Positions 47,755 through 58,079 of a stretch of 64,000 nucleotides of DNA are shown one piece after another. This DNA is from Podocnemis expansa (Eukaryota > Chordata > Testudines > Podocnemididae), in contig ML681997.1 in the NCBI GenBank assembly GCA_007922195.1, positions 13,451,491 to 13,515,490 on the forward strand, read 5' to 3'. Position 1 is the stretch's first letter, and every line of letters begins with the position of its first letter. A program made the translations under genes and the position numbers. Under the pieces are notes generated by a model. That model was not told where the DNA came from. It saw only the letters and a list, made by a program, of their open reading frames with translations, and did not search any database.

Positions 47755-48372
47755 TGAGGAGTTGTGTGGCACTTTAAGACTAAGGCTGTGTTCACACAGC
47801 CCTCTTATATCGAAACAACAGAGGTTGTTTCGAAATAAGATTTAGGCTGTTCACACGACGCACAGTTGTTTCGAAACAAGTTAAACCCCATGCGGGGATG
47901 AAACAACGTTGTTTCAAAACAACTTGTTTCGAAACAACGCTGTGCGAACACCTTGTTTCAAAACAACGGTGACTTGTTTCAAAATAACTGTTGCCTGAAA
48001 CTGCTATTTTGCTTTGAGCTTTTTTCCTTAATTCAAATTAACAAACTGTTAATTCGAATTAAGTTCTTTTGAAATACGGCATTATTTCGATACGGTTGTT
48101 TCAAAACAACCGTATCGAAATAACCCCCTGTGTGTGAACACAGCCTAACAGATTTATTTTTCGCATGAGCTTTCATGGGAGAAAATCCCACTTCGTCAGA
48201 TGCTTTGAAGATGGGTGAACTTACATTCTAAGTTCACCCATCTTCAAAGCATCCGACGAAGTGGGATTTTCTCCCACGAAAGCTCATGTGAAAAATAAAT
48301 CTGTTAGTCTTAAAGTGCCACACGACTCCTTGGGTTTTTTTGCTGAACTAGACTAACATAGCTACCCCTTTG
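47755..48372. mobile_element. Palindromic Penelope-like insertion carrying a MITE
   Basis: Left arm (47757-47783 plus 48149-48230, minus) and right arm (48230-48372, plus) are near-perfect inverted copies meeting in TTACATTCTAAG. The whole is flanked by ATAATTATAA on both sides (47745-47754 and 48373-48382), a 10-bp duplication. The right arm is longer and reaches the GCTACCCCTTTG terminus. Confidence 0.88.
47784..48145. mobile_element. TCGA-palindrome MITE, TTGTTTCGAAACAA subfamily (copy 8)
   Basis: Target duplication TAA (47781-47783 and 48146-48148). Ends GGCTGTGTTCACACAGCC and the complement of GTGTGTGAACACAGCC. Near-identical in plan to copy 7. Many CpG-intact palindromes. Confidence 0.93.
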
Positions 48373-49096
48373 ATAATTATAACAACTTAATTGAGCAAAA
48401 TTACTCACATACATACAGAGTTTTCAGGACCAGGCCCTAAAAAGGCAAGACAACAAAACAGAGCAAAACAGAGAGGATGTTGTAAAAAGTAACGTGATTT
48501 TGAGTCATATGATATGAAATTGTTCTGTTCTATATAACTCCTACTTCCTATTTACAAAAAATTCCTTGTTCTTTGAAATCAGCCCAGTGACTTTTGGAAG
48601 TTGTTCACAGACGTGAATTCCATTTTGTTCATGAAAACATTTTGGACAAAGCATTGATTGTCAACAATTTCTTAAAAGAATTAAAACCTATGAAATGTTG
48701 GCATCACTGCTATTTGGAGCATGAAAATGACATACACATGAATCACAGTTTCTTGGCTCAGTTATTTATATGCAAAAAAAAAAAAAAACCCGTTGCTTAA
48801 GACGTAATTACCCAATGTAGTTCTCATTTCTATAGGTTTGTTTTTAGTGTCTTGTGAGTCAAGCAAAACTCAGGCCATATCTTGGGCCCAATTTTACAGT
48901 GGAGCTTGTTTGCCTCAGATGGCTGCATAAGGGGACTGCACGCAAAACTATATGATCTGTAGGACAACTGATCTGTGGGGAGGCGAGAGAAGCAAGGACC
49001 AATTCACATGCATTCAGTGGCACATGCAAAGTTTCTTGAGGGATAAGAAATCTGTGCAGGGGACCTCCCCTTGCCACCACCTGTCACTTCTATATA

Positions 49097-50267
49097 TGTA
49101 AGGGGGCTGATAGCCCCTTACTGAGAGTGAATGGGCCTTTTGATTGGCCACTCCCGCTTGGAAGCAGGACTCTGAAACAACCAGCCCCAGGGCCAGTGGG
49201 AGAGGCCAGTGTCCCAGGATGGCCTGATTGATTGAAAGTGCTCCCCCGCCCCTGAGCTGAAACTGCAGGCTGGACATGCCTGGGCAAACCAGTGTGTGAG
49301 TGTGTGTGTGTGTGTGTGGGGCCGAGCTAAGGAGGAAGCACTAAGCAGCCAGCAGCTGGGAGCCAGAGGACCCAGGAAGGGAGGCCAGGCTGAACTGATT
49401 TGTGCAGCAGACCCACAGCAGCTGGACCAGCAGAGAGCCAAGTGGAGCTGAGCAGAGCAGAGCTGGAGGCAGTGACAGAGCCAGAGGTGCCTGAAGCTGG
49501 GGCAGGAGGCCAGAGAAGGAGCCCAAGGTGCTGAGCTCATCTGTGCAGCCCCACAGCAGGAGGGCCAGAGGAGCCCCACTGAACCCGAGCAGCAGCTGGG
49601 AGCCAGAGCAGCAGCCATCTGGAGCTGGGTGTGGGGAGCAGCTGGGGAGCAGTGAAGAGGGGCTGACGCTGGGAAGAAGGGCCCTGCCCCTGGAGCTTGG
49701 GGACGTGTGGCCACAGCTGGAGCCTGCATCTGGCCCCCTGGATCATCCAGTCGCAGCCAGGCCTGGGCAGAGGGCTTGCAACGTGGAGGACAGACTGTGA
49801 GACTGTTCCTCAGGCCCCAGAGACTCTGTTTGTGGTGCTCCCACACCAGGCAGCGGTGCTGGGGGTTTATTGTTCACCTTTTTCCACTTTTTTTCTATTT
49901 TCTTATTGGGTTATTCTTTTTATTTCTGTATGCTTAAATAAGTTGTATATAGTGTATATAGTAACTGGTGGGCCAGAAGGGTGGTCAGTGTGGTCAGCAC
50001 CCCGGAGTGGGGACACCCTAGCCCTGTCCTGAGAGACCACGATAAGAGTGGGGGTCGAGCCCCCAGGAATCCTGGGGCCCAGCCTTGTCGGCGTTACAGA
50101 GACTCCTCCAAACAGGAGATTGGGAGGTGAGCCTTTGAGGTCAGGCAGGCCTTGGGGTAAAGGAAGTGGGAGCAGGCACTCAGATCCTTTTGCTACCCAC
50201 CTTCGCCGGGGTGGTATACAAAGTCTGGGAAGTTCCCCACAAGAGCGGGTCCATCCCCCCGCTTACA
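49097..50267. mobile_element. Probable solo LTR
   Basis: It starts TGTAAGGGGGCTGATAGCCC and ends CCCCGCTTACA, so it has TG...CA ends with short inverted termini. TATA flanks both sides (49093-49096 and 50268-50271), a 4-bp duplication. The interior has a (TG)n tract at 49301-49318, a purine-rich CAGCAGCTGGGAGCC-repeating block, then a T-rich stretch with CTTAAATAAGTTG near 49934. No coding sequence or second LTR is seen. The 242-residue minus-strand frame is compositional. Confidence 0.65.
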
Positions 50268-50271
50268 TATA

Positions 50272-53030
50272 GGTCAGATGGGGCTGGGTTTCCTAATTTT
50301 TTCATGAGGTATGTGTAAATAATTTTACAACTACTTTAGGAAGTAGTTTAGTAAGGGATACACAGGGGTACTTGTTCCCTTACTAACCAAAACTGAGAGA
50401 AGAGATCTTTTACACTCAAGGATGGATTTGCACTTTAGAACACATTACTGCATTTTGGTGCATCTTTTGTTGACTGTCTGGACAGCTCTATGTTCAGAGC
50501 TAAGGGAGGGCCTGTCAGATGTACAATACCCCTGAATGAGTCAGAAGGATGAGTGCAATATACTGTCTGTAGCTTTATTAGATATTTGAAAAATACCTGT
50601 GGTTACCAGGTTCCTCTTCTCTGCCTCACCCATCCCTGGCAAAAGCATGACCTCCCTTTGCTCTGTCCCTGTTACAATCCACCTGATGTTTTACTCGTAT
50701 CAGCTCTCCCTGCCTGTGCTTGCCTCAGAGAAAACATGAACTAAGAATTTGGTCACAGACAGTTAAAATCACAATTAAAAATAGCTGTCAGTATTGGGCT
50801 CTTCAAAGGGGTCCAGAGAAGATACTTGTTCAATTCTCACTGAAACACAGTAGGAGTGAGGTGCCTAATTCCCTTTCACCTCTTGAAAATCCCAATTTTA
50901 GTGCCTAGTAGTCAAAGGGATTAGGCAAGAACTCCGGCTGATTCAAAATATACAGTAGTCATAGGTTTTCTTTTCTGAAGCATTTGGTTTAAAAATGTTG
51001 TGTATGGTTCCACTGTACCCGAGTCAGGACTTCTATTGTAACTGTGTGCAGTGAACTCACAGAACAAAAAAAGGGTGTTGCCGTGTGCACAGCTGAACAA
51101 GTCAGTCATGTACAGCTTAAAGGGCTGGTCTGGTTTTGAAAACAGGGGGTTTGACTCCCCCATTGCATTGTTTTGTTTTATGAAAGGATAATTTTCCTGA
51201 TATCACTGATGTTGCAGCAGTGTAAAACGGGAGGGACACCCGAATGAAGCAGCCCTACAAACTGCGCTGAGATTTTTTTTTTCCTTTCTGTCTTCCAGTA
51301 GCAAATGACATATGTTATTGCCAACTACCCACACTCAACACTATAATTAACCCAGCAATGGCAGGACTTCAAGTGCTACATTATGCATGTCTGAGGAGCA
51401 AGTGAGCTAATAGGCTGGAATTATATTTTGTTAAGTCACTTTGCTGGCCAGCCATTTTAGTGGGTGGGATTTAGGGGTTTGTCTTGGCTTTTTCCAGTGA
51501 AAACAAAATATTATAAAAATGCCAAGAATATAGTAAAGACTTGGGCTTATGGTAACAGCCATAAAACAAGGCATCTGCTTCTGAATCTTTAGGAGAAAAA
51601 AAGAAGCAAAGTCTCTAGGTTTGGGTTTCTAGCCATGATATCCACAAAACTGTCATTTAATTATATGTGGGTAAGAGCTACTCTCCCCAATGTAAACATT
51701 TTCAAATTTCAGTGCCCGTATTTAGGCTCCAAAACACACATTTAAGTGTCTAAATAGAACTGTATTGATTTTCAGAGATGCTGAGCCATGGCAATGCTCC
51801 TGGACTTTAGTGAGATTCATAATGGCTCTGCACCTTTGAACAGCAGGCCAGTATAAATGATGTAGGTTCATAACTAGGTATCCCCTCATGTTTGAAAACT
51901 TTGTCCCAAATCTTGTTTGGATATTTACAATTGAAAAGCTCTGCTCTCGTCATTGAAGTGAACGGACTGTTTGTTTGATCAGCCTGTTTAGTTGTTTCTC
52001 AGTATTATTCTTCATTCAAATTTTATTATCTAAATAATTTCACATGCAAAGAAAAATCAGATTAGGAAAAAACAAAATTAAAAAATGCAGAGCCCCATGA
52101 AGACAAGTTAAAAGCAGCAACAACAACAACAAAAAGTCCCCTCAGAAAAAGATTAGCATTTAGCTGGTTAAGCCTACATAAGTGAAGCTGTCTTTTTCTC
52201 ATGCCCTTTTAGAGTTCATCAGACTATACATGGTAGATCTGAACTGGCAATTCTTCACTCATACTTGTCAATAGGTTGGACCATTCTGCTTGTGGGTCTC
52301 TTTGCCATTGTCTGAATTTTTTGTAAAGGTCTCTGAAATTACTAGAATAATTTGTGAGAGTGAGAACTATTCACATGAATGACAACTGGAAAATGGATCC
52401 TAAAGGTGACAGAGAAAACACAAAGTTAAAAAAAATAAGAGCATGGGGTTTGGAGAGGGGTAAGAAGAGTAACTAGAAAAGATAAGAAGAAAAGAAATAT
52501 TTACTCAGGGAGGAGTCTAGAGGAACAGTGTGCACATGAGAGAATGTGCAGAGCTATCACACTAGCATTTATAGGCCTACATTTTCAAATGTGACTGATC
52601 ATTTTGGATGCCTCATTTTTTGGTGTCCAATTCAAAACACCTTTTAAAGGGGCCTGATTTTCAGAAAGTGGTGACAACCCATCCACTGAAAATCAAAGTT
52701 TTAAAAGATGTTTCAGCTTGGGTGCCCAGAACTAAGGCATTCAAATTCTCTGGTCACTTCTGAAACTCTGGTGTTCCTGGAAAAGTGATGAAAGGCCTTC
52801 GAGATTTGGTTCCATTAGACAAATATTTTGTTTGCTTTTTATTATGTCTAACTAGGTTCAGCTAGCCCTGTCATGGCTGTCTTATACCATCAGCTGAGTC
52901 TTTTTGGTGATCATGGTTGTACACGCTGTGCAACAAACTGGACTTATGTTCCACAACCGGCCCCTTCCCCAGGTCCTGAGTGCTGAAGTCACAGAATTCT
53001 GGCAGTTTCAAGTAAATTCAAACTCTAAGG
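50272..53030. other. Anonymous stretch
   Basis: 2.7 kb without a recognised repeat or exon. Minor CAACAA tract near 52117-52131. Confidence 0.4.
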
Positions 53031-53218
53031 CAGGGGTCTCAAACTCAAATCACCACGAGGGCCGCATGAGGACTGGCACGTTAACCCAAGGGCTACACCA
53101 CTGAAACCTTTCCATATAATGATATTACAAATATCAGTAATAGTAGTGTTGTTGTGGGCCGCAGGAAATAGCTTTAGGGGCCACATGTGGCCCCCAGGCC
53201 GTGCGTTTGAGACCCCTG
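53031..53218. mobile_element. Small hAT element with perfect 8-bp duplication
   Basis: Ends CAGGGGTCTCAAACTC and the complement of GCGTTTGAGACCCCTG; duplicated target CTCTAAGG (53023-53030 and 53219-53226). Confidence 0.92.
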
Positions 53219-53897
53219 CTCTAAGGGTCTTATTGAATCAAATTTGAAAAATAAATCTTGCAATCAGCATATTTCTTGTGGTAACTATTTTGGTACGCGA
53301 TTCTCCTGATTTTATACCGCCTCCTAATTTTCTGTGTAATCTTCCTGTGGGGCAAGATGGCAGCAGCAAAGAGCTGGCTTCTATATCTAGGGGTTCCAAA
53401 CAATGTTACAACACAGACCAGCTTGAGCCTGCATCCTGTCTCCTGGGAAATCACACACTATTCCCTGGGCGCTCCAGCTTGCAAGTATGAGTCTGAGTGT
53501 AATACATAAAACTATTAATAGTAGCATAAAAGAATATATAGAAAGGTAATATTGAAACCAGCACTGGTTTGGAGATACAGTGCAAGGCAGGATTCCCACA
53601 AAACCCAGTAAGCAAAACTCACTCCACTATACTGTACATAGAATGTATTCTTCACTTCTTTATTATCCCCATACTGACCATCACGGTTTTAGCATCCACC
53701 TCTCAAAAAGGGGAAGGATGGACTCAGCCAGCCCTCTCCAGTTGTCTTCTGCCATCTCGGGATCCACTTGTACCATATGCTAGCAGCTCACCTCATCCTG
53801 CTGGTCGTTCACATCTTCTGCTGGTACCACCTGCTGGCTGCTAGCCCTGCCGACTGGTTATTCACACCTTCCACCAGCATCATCTGCTGACTGCTCA

Positions 53898-53932
53898 AAT
53901 TTTTGTCTTTAAATGCCACAGGACTCCTTATG
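53898..53932 (+). mobile_element. Tiny Penelope-like end fragment
   Basis: TTTGTCTTTAAATGCCACAG then GACTCCTTA matches the PLE terminal block only. Confidence 0.55.
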
Positions 53933-54182
53933 TGACTGCTCGCACTGCCACTGGCACCACCTGCTGGCCACTCCAGAGGCACCAACTTTACTGGCCTCAT
54001 TCAGCTTTCTAGCGAAATCAGCTCTTAAAGAGGATTTCACCCCTCTAATGATTTCATCTCCGGACTTCAGCCTTTAGAACACAAAAGATTACTCTCTGAT
54101 CAAAATAACAAAAGGGACTCCACAAAGAGTCATTAAGTCTATTTTTTTAATCCAGGGAGGGGGAATTAAGCTTTGCCTAAAC

Positions 54183-55227
54183 AAGTGGTGTCAAACTCAT
54201 TCAGTGTGGGAGAGGCACATTGGAAGGCAGCAGGGGTGTCGCTGGCACCGGGCACACGGGACCTGTGCCCCAAATCCCTGCGCCAGTGCCCCAGGTCTGG
54301 TGGGGCCCAGGTCTCCCGGTCTCGATCCTGGGCCCAGCCGCCCATGGCTGCGGCTGCCGCTCCCGGCCCCGGCCCCAGCCCCAGCCAGGGGCGTGGCTTG
54401 TGGCCAGGGGGCATGGCCGCCGGGTAGGGGGCGTGGCATGGACTGGTGCCCCGGGTCCTTTCCCGGGACAGAGACGCTCCTGGACGGCAGGACACCTGTT
54501 GGGGGCCATGTGGCAGCACAGGCTCCCCAACCCTTTTCCACCTCCACTTTCAGAGCGGCATGGGCTCCCTTTTCCACTCCCCATCCCTGCAGGGTTGCTG
54601 ACGCCTTCTCTTTCCCCTGCCTTGTGTGCTCCCCTTCCCCACAAGGCTGCCAGACACCTGTCCCCTTCCTCCTGGTGGCAGGCAAAAAAAAGTCAGTCTT
54701 AATCACAAGCAGCCAGGCTGGGCTCCTGCCTCTCCCCCTTCCGGCCCATTCACTGTCAGTCATTCAGGATATGGGCTTTTGGGTAACTTAGTCCCAGCTA
54801 GTTTTTGATTGGCTTGTTCCCACATGGGACCAAGCCACTTTTTCCTTTTTTATTTGTGATTCGTGCAATGTGCTGTCAATCAGATTAGCATGCTGGCTGA
54901 CTGACAGTGAACAGTTGGGGTTCGGGGGGCGGTGTGATGGCTCTTCAGAGCCAGCCTAGCCTGCTGTGACTAAGACTCTGATTGGTTGCCAGACTACAGC
55001 AGAGCTGAGCCGGGATTGGCTGGAGCTCTGCCTTTGTTCCCCGGTTCTGTGACTCAGATCATGTGAGTGAGTCGGAAGTGCACCTAGCCCTGCCATGCCT
55101 GAGCCTGTCTTTGAAGTTCACTGCAGCAGACAGCTTCGAGGCACAGCATGGGCAGCAGCTCCATGGGCTGGATCAACATCCTTGGTGGGCTGAATCCAGC
55201 TCACGGGCTATAAGTTTGACACTCCTG
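54183..55227. mobile_element. Large hAT-type element hosting another
   Basis: Ends AAGTGGTGTCAAAC and CAGGAGTGTCAAAC (complement of right end). Flanks GCCTAAAC and GAGTAAAC (8 bp, two differences). About 1.05 kb, GC-rich, with overlapping open frames on both strands that look compositional, not like a transposase. A second element sits at 54231-54482. Confidence 0.75.
54231..54482. mobile_element. hAT-type element nested in the larger one
   Basis: Ends CAGGGGTGTCGCTGGC and CAGGAGCGTCTCTGTC (complement of right end). Flanks GAAGGCAG and GACGGCAG (8 bp, one difference). Confidence 0.75.
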
Positions 55228-55796
55228 GAGTAAACTAAAGGCTCGGCTCTTCAGCAGAGCTGATAACCCCTCTCAGCCTTCCTTTTACAACGCTGAAAAA
55301 TAGGTTTGCTCACTCTTCCAAGTTCTGTGCTGCTAATGGTGATGTTTCCATCAGATAGGCTAACCACAGTTTATACAATCTAAGGGTAGCATATCATGAA
55401 AAGACAATATGTCATTTCCCCCTTCACTTAAAACAGGATTTGAAGGATTTGTAACCCCAAACCAGCCACGCATAGCATTTCCTGTCATGCCCAGCACCTG
55501 TGCAAATTAATCCATACACAGTGAAAATATGCTAAGTACCCTACTCATGCAAATACAAAGCCCATGCAAATTGGGTGTCTGTTAAGTAAGAGAAAAGCCC
55601 ACCTTTTAAACCTTGCTTACATCTGTATGTGGCAGATTTTTGTACTGCCAGTGCATAACTTTACTGCCATATTGGAACAGTGATAACTTCAGTGGAAAGA
55701 GGGTTTTAACCTTTGAGAAGCTGTAATCAGCAGTTTCAGATTTCATAGCCAAGAGACAATTGGAATCTGACAGCAGTAAGGAAGTTCAAAATATCC
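55228..55796. other. Anonymous stretch
   Basis: AT-moderate sequence; no repeat or exon recognised. Confidence 0.4.
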
Positions 55797-55804
55797 TCTT
55801 TCAC

Positions 55805-56136
55805 CAGGGCCGGCCCAAGGTTTTTTGCTGCCCTAGGCCTAGAGGGATTTTGCCCCCCACCCCTGGCAGCCAGTGACATGATGCTGCCACTGAGATCCAG
55901 CCACAGGCAGGGAGCAGCACTGCTGCTGGGATGCAGCCCCAGCCAAGGATCTGGTCGTGGGCAGGGAGTGGGTCTGACCACACGTGTGGGTCCAGCCCCG
56001 ACTAGGGAACGGCATTGCAGATGGGAGTCTGGCCACAAGTGGGGACCTGAGCAGCCCCAGCCCAGCCCCTGGCACCCTCTAATTTTTGGTGCCCTAGGTA
56101 ACTGCCTAGGTCGCCTTTGTGGAAGGACCAGCCCTG
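55805..56136. mobile_element. hAT-type element with perfect 8-bp duplication
   Basis: Ends CAGGGCCGGCCCAAGG and the complement of GGACCAGCCCTG; duplicated target TCTTTCAC on both sides (55797-55804 and 56137-56144). Non-coding. Confidence 0.92.
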
Positions 56137-56823
56137 TCTTTCACTCAACCTGAGAGGGCAAGGGCCAAGGTGACTTGAACACCTTGGAAACGCCAACTTT
56201 CCTACATCAGCAATCAACCCTAACTCCATTCTCCTTGTCCCAACATCCTCAAGTGCACCAAAGCACTTGATAAGCACATTAGCCAGAAGCTTCCGCAAAA
56301 ATGATTTGTCTGAAATAGTTGTGTTGATATTTTAAATGCCATCATTAAACTTCAGCATTAATACCCACTACATGACACAGCTCCACATTTCAGGAACTAT
56401 TGCTTCAGGCAACATGATTGCAGGCTCTTAAAGACAGGAAAGCGTGCAGCAAGTCAAGTGAAGAGCTTAGAACAGAACTCAGGTCTTGATGCTTAGTGCC
56501 TAGCTCTAGCCACTACCTCCCATTTATATATATGATTCTTGCCAGCTTTTAATATTTTTTGCCAGGTTTGGGACTTTGTTGTTCTTTCCTCTTTACAATG
56601 CTCATATTAGTGGAGGTGTGACTGGTTTTTGTATCTTTGGGAAGACAAGCAGGATGAAATTGAAGGAACCCTAGTATAAAGATTAGATCTGAAGGATCTT
56701 AGGTCATTCTGTGATTTTCCACAACTCTACTGCTTGGTAAACTTTGTATTTGAAAACATTACTGTCTTGGAGACTAAGTTGATGGAGCAACACATCGGTT
56801 GATGGCTCGCTTGTTGTTTCCAG

Positions 56824-56888
56824 GTTCTGGAGTACAGCTGAGACCAGAGGAGTCAGAGGCAGATGCAGAAGCAGAAGAAGATGATTCT
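56824..56888 (+). CDS. AHNAK2: AHNAK2-like exon A (acidic N-terminal segment)
   Basis: The exon follows a TTTCCAG acceptor and ends at a GTGAGT donor at 56889. Two bases complete a codon from an unseen upstream exon, then 21 codons read SGVQLRPEESEADAE and continue acidic to DDS, ending in phase 0. As I recall it, human AHNAK2 has a matching short segment of the form SGRQLQPGEPGAE near its N-terminus, just after a short first coding segment. Alone this exon would be weak; the assignment rests on the continuous frame and compatible phases with the four exons downstream. The start codon is not in this exon and I could not find the preceding coding exon in the window. Confidence 0.8.
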
Positions 56889-57699
56889 GTGAGTAATGTT
56901 ACCGTTCACTTCTGAACATTAGTACTTTATTTACCATTTTTTCACAAAGATGTACCTATTAATATTTCTGTTTAGGAGACATCCAGACAGCTGGATCTGC
57001 CTTCTGATAAACTGATCTTCAGATATGCAGACTTCCAAAGGACAGAATTTAAGTGCAATGTACCATGTATTAGAGTGGGGGCGCTTTGAATTAAAGGGAG
57101 GGCTTTTCCCACACAAAGATTTGTAACTTGCCAGAAAAAGTTACATTCCAAGGTACAGCAAACCTTTGTTTTCACAGTGGTTGAATTTTATTTTCAAGAA
57201 TGGATTAACTTGTCCATTGGTGTGAGCTGCCTAAGAGACCCGAGAAGGAATTTTGCTGAGTCAGTCAGAATTCCTGCTGGGCACACCAAATACGGTGTAC
57301 CATCCTGGCACATCTGAGAATACTGGGAGCATAATTAAGTCCTAAAGCAAGGGGGAAGTCATCATAACATCTTGTGATCGCTATTACCAGCTACTCTATC
57401 TGGATTTCAAATGTATCCATAGTTAAGCAAGACATTGTGAAAGCATTATTTCTGAATATATCCTAGAACTATATCCTCCATTGTTTAGATCACACTTTTA
57501 AATGGAAAATAGATTCAAGCTTTGCCCCAGAAAGGAAATAATGAAAGCCTATTTTGCAGCCACTGTTACTGGTGTCGGCCTTACACAAAGAGAGGGATTT
57601 TACAATCTTTTTGCTGCCTAAGTAGAAAAGACCTCCCAAGCAATAGAGATTATTGTTGCTTAATGATGACCAATATTTCCCATCATTTCTTTCCTGCAG

Positions 57700-57795
57700 G
57701 TAAATGAAGTGCCAATAGAAAATATACGACCAAGGCCACAAGGCTCCTCTCCAGTTTATGAGTATTCTATAGAAGAAGAATATTTTAAAAAGAAG
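57700..57795 (+). CDS. AHNAK2: AHNAK2-like exon B, ending at a GC donor
   Basis: A TTCCTGCAG acceptor ends at 57699. The exon is 32 codons in phase 0 at both ends and contains IRPRPQGSSPVYE, the stretch I recognise most strongly from the N-terminus of vertebrate AHNAK2. The frame continues EYSIEEEYFKKK and then, if not spliced, reads four more codons to a TAA at 57808. The only good splice site before that stop is AAG/GCAAGC at 57796, a GC-AG type donor. Using it joins perfectly in phase to exon C. The intron to exon C is 2,006 bp. Confidence 0.88.
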
Positions 57796-57801
57796 GCAAG
57801 C
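57796..57801 (+). other. GC-type 5' splice site of the AHNAK2-like gene
   Basis: The sequence across the boundary is AAG|GCAAGC. U2-type GC-AG introns usually have a strong flanking consensus (AG|GCAAGT), and this matches except at +6. The two GT dinucleotides within the exon have poor consensus, and an unspliced read hits a stop four codons later. The matching acceptor is the CAG ending at 59801. Confidence 0.75.
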
Positions 57802-58055
57802 CATAAATAAAGTTTTTACATTACACTCAACCTATTTTGGGCCAGATTCTCATCTCTTGGGAGTTATTAGCAAACATCCTATTGATTTCTGTAAGACTAA
57901 AATTTGGACAAATACGGAAAAATACTATGAAATGTACATTCTCACCTTTTCAATCCTTTGTAGCCATTTTAGCTCACAAAAAAATTGTGCCTATTTCTGC
58001 ATTTATAGGAAGGAGCATTCCAGGACTTTGCATTGTGAAGAAAAACATGATTGGA

Positions 58056-58079
58056 AATATATATATATATATATATATT
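58056..58079. repeat. AT dinucleotide microsatellite
   Basis: Uninterrupted (AT)n in the intron between AHNAK2 exons B and C. Confidence 0.9.

Noticed and set aside
49118..49846. Longest open frame in the window (242 codons, minus strand)
   Set aside because: Low-complexity Ser/Pro/Cys/Trp composition from a CAG/CTG-rich block inside the probable solo LTR. No domain, no splice context.
54197..54791. Overlapping 147-195 codon frames on both strands
   Set aside because: They arise from GC-rich DNA in nested hAT elements with few stop codons. No transposase motifs.
57108..57240. Possible extra exon between exons A and B
   Set aside because: No in-phase frame with paired splice sites, and exons A and B already join cleanly in phase 0.
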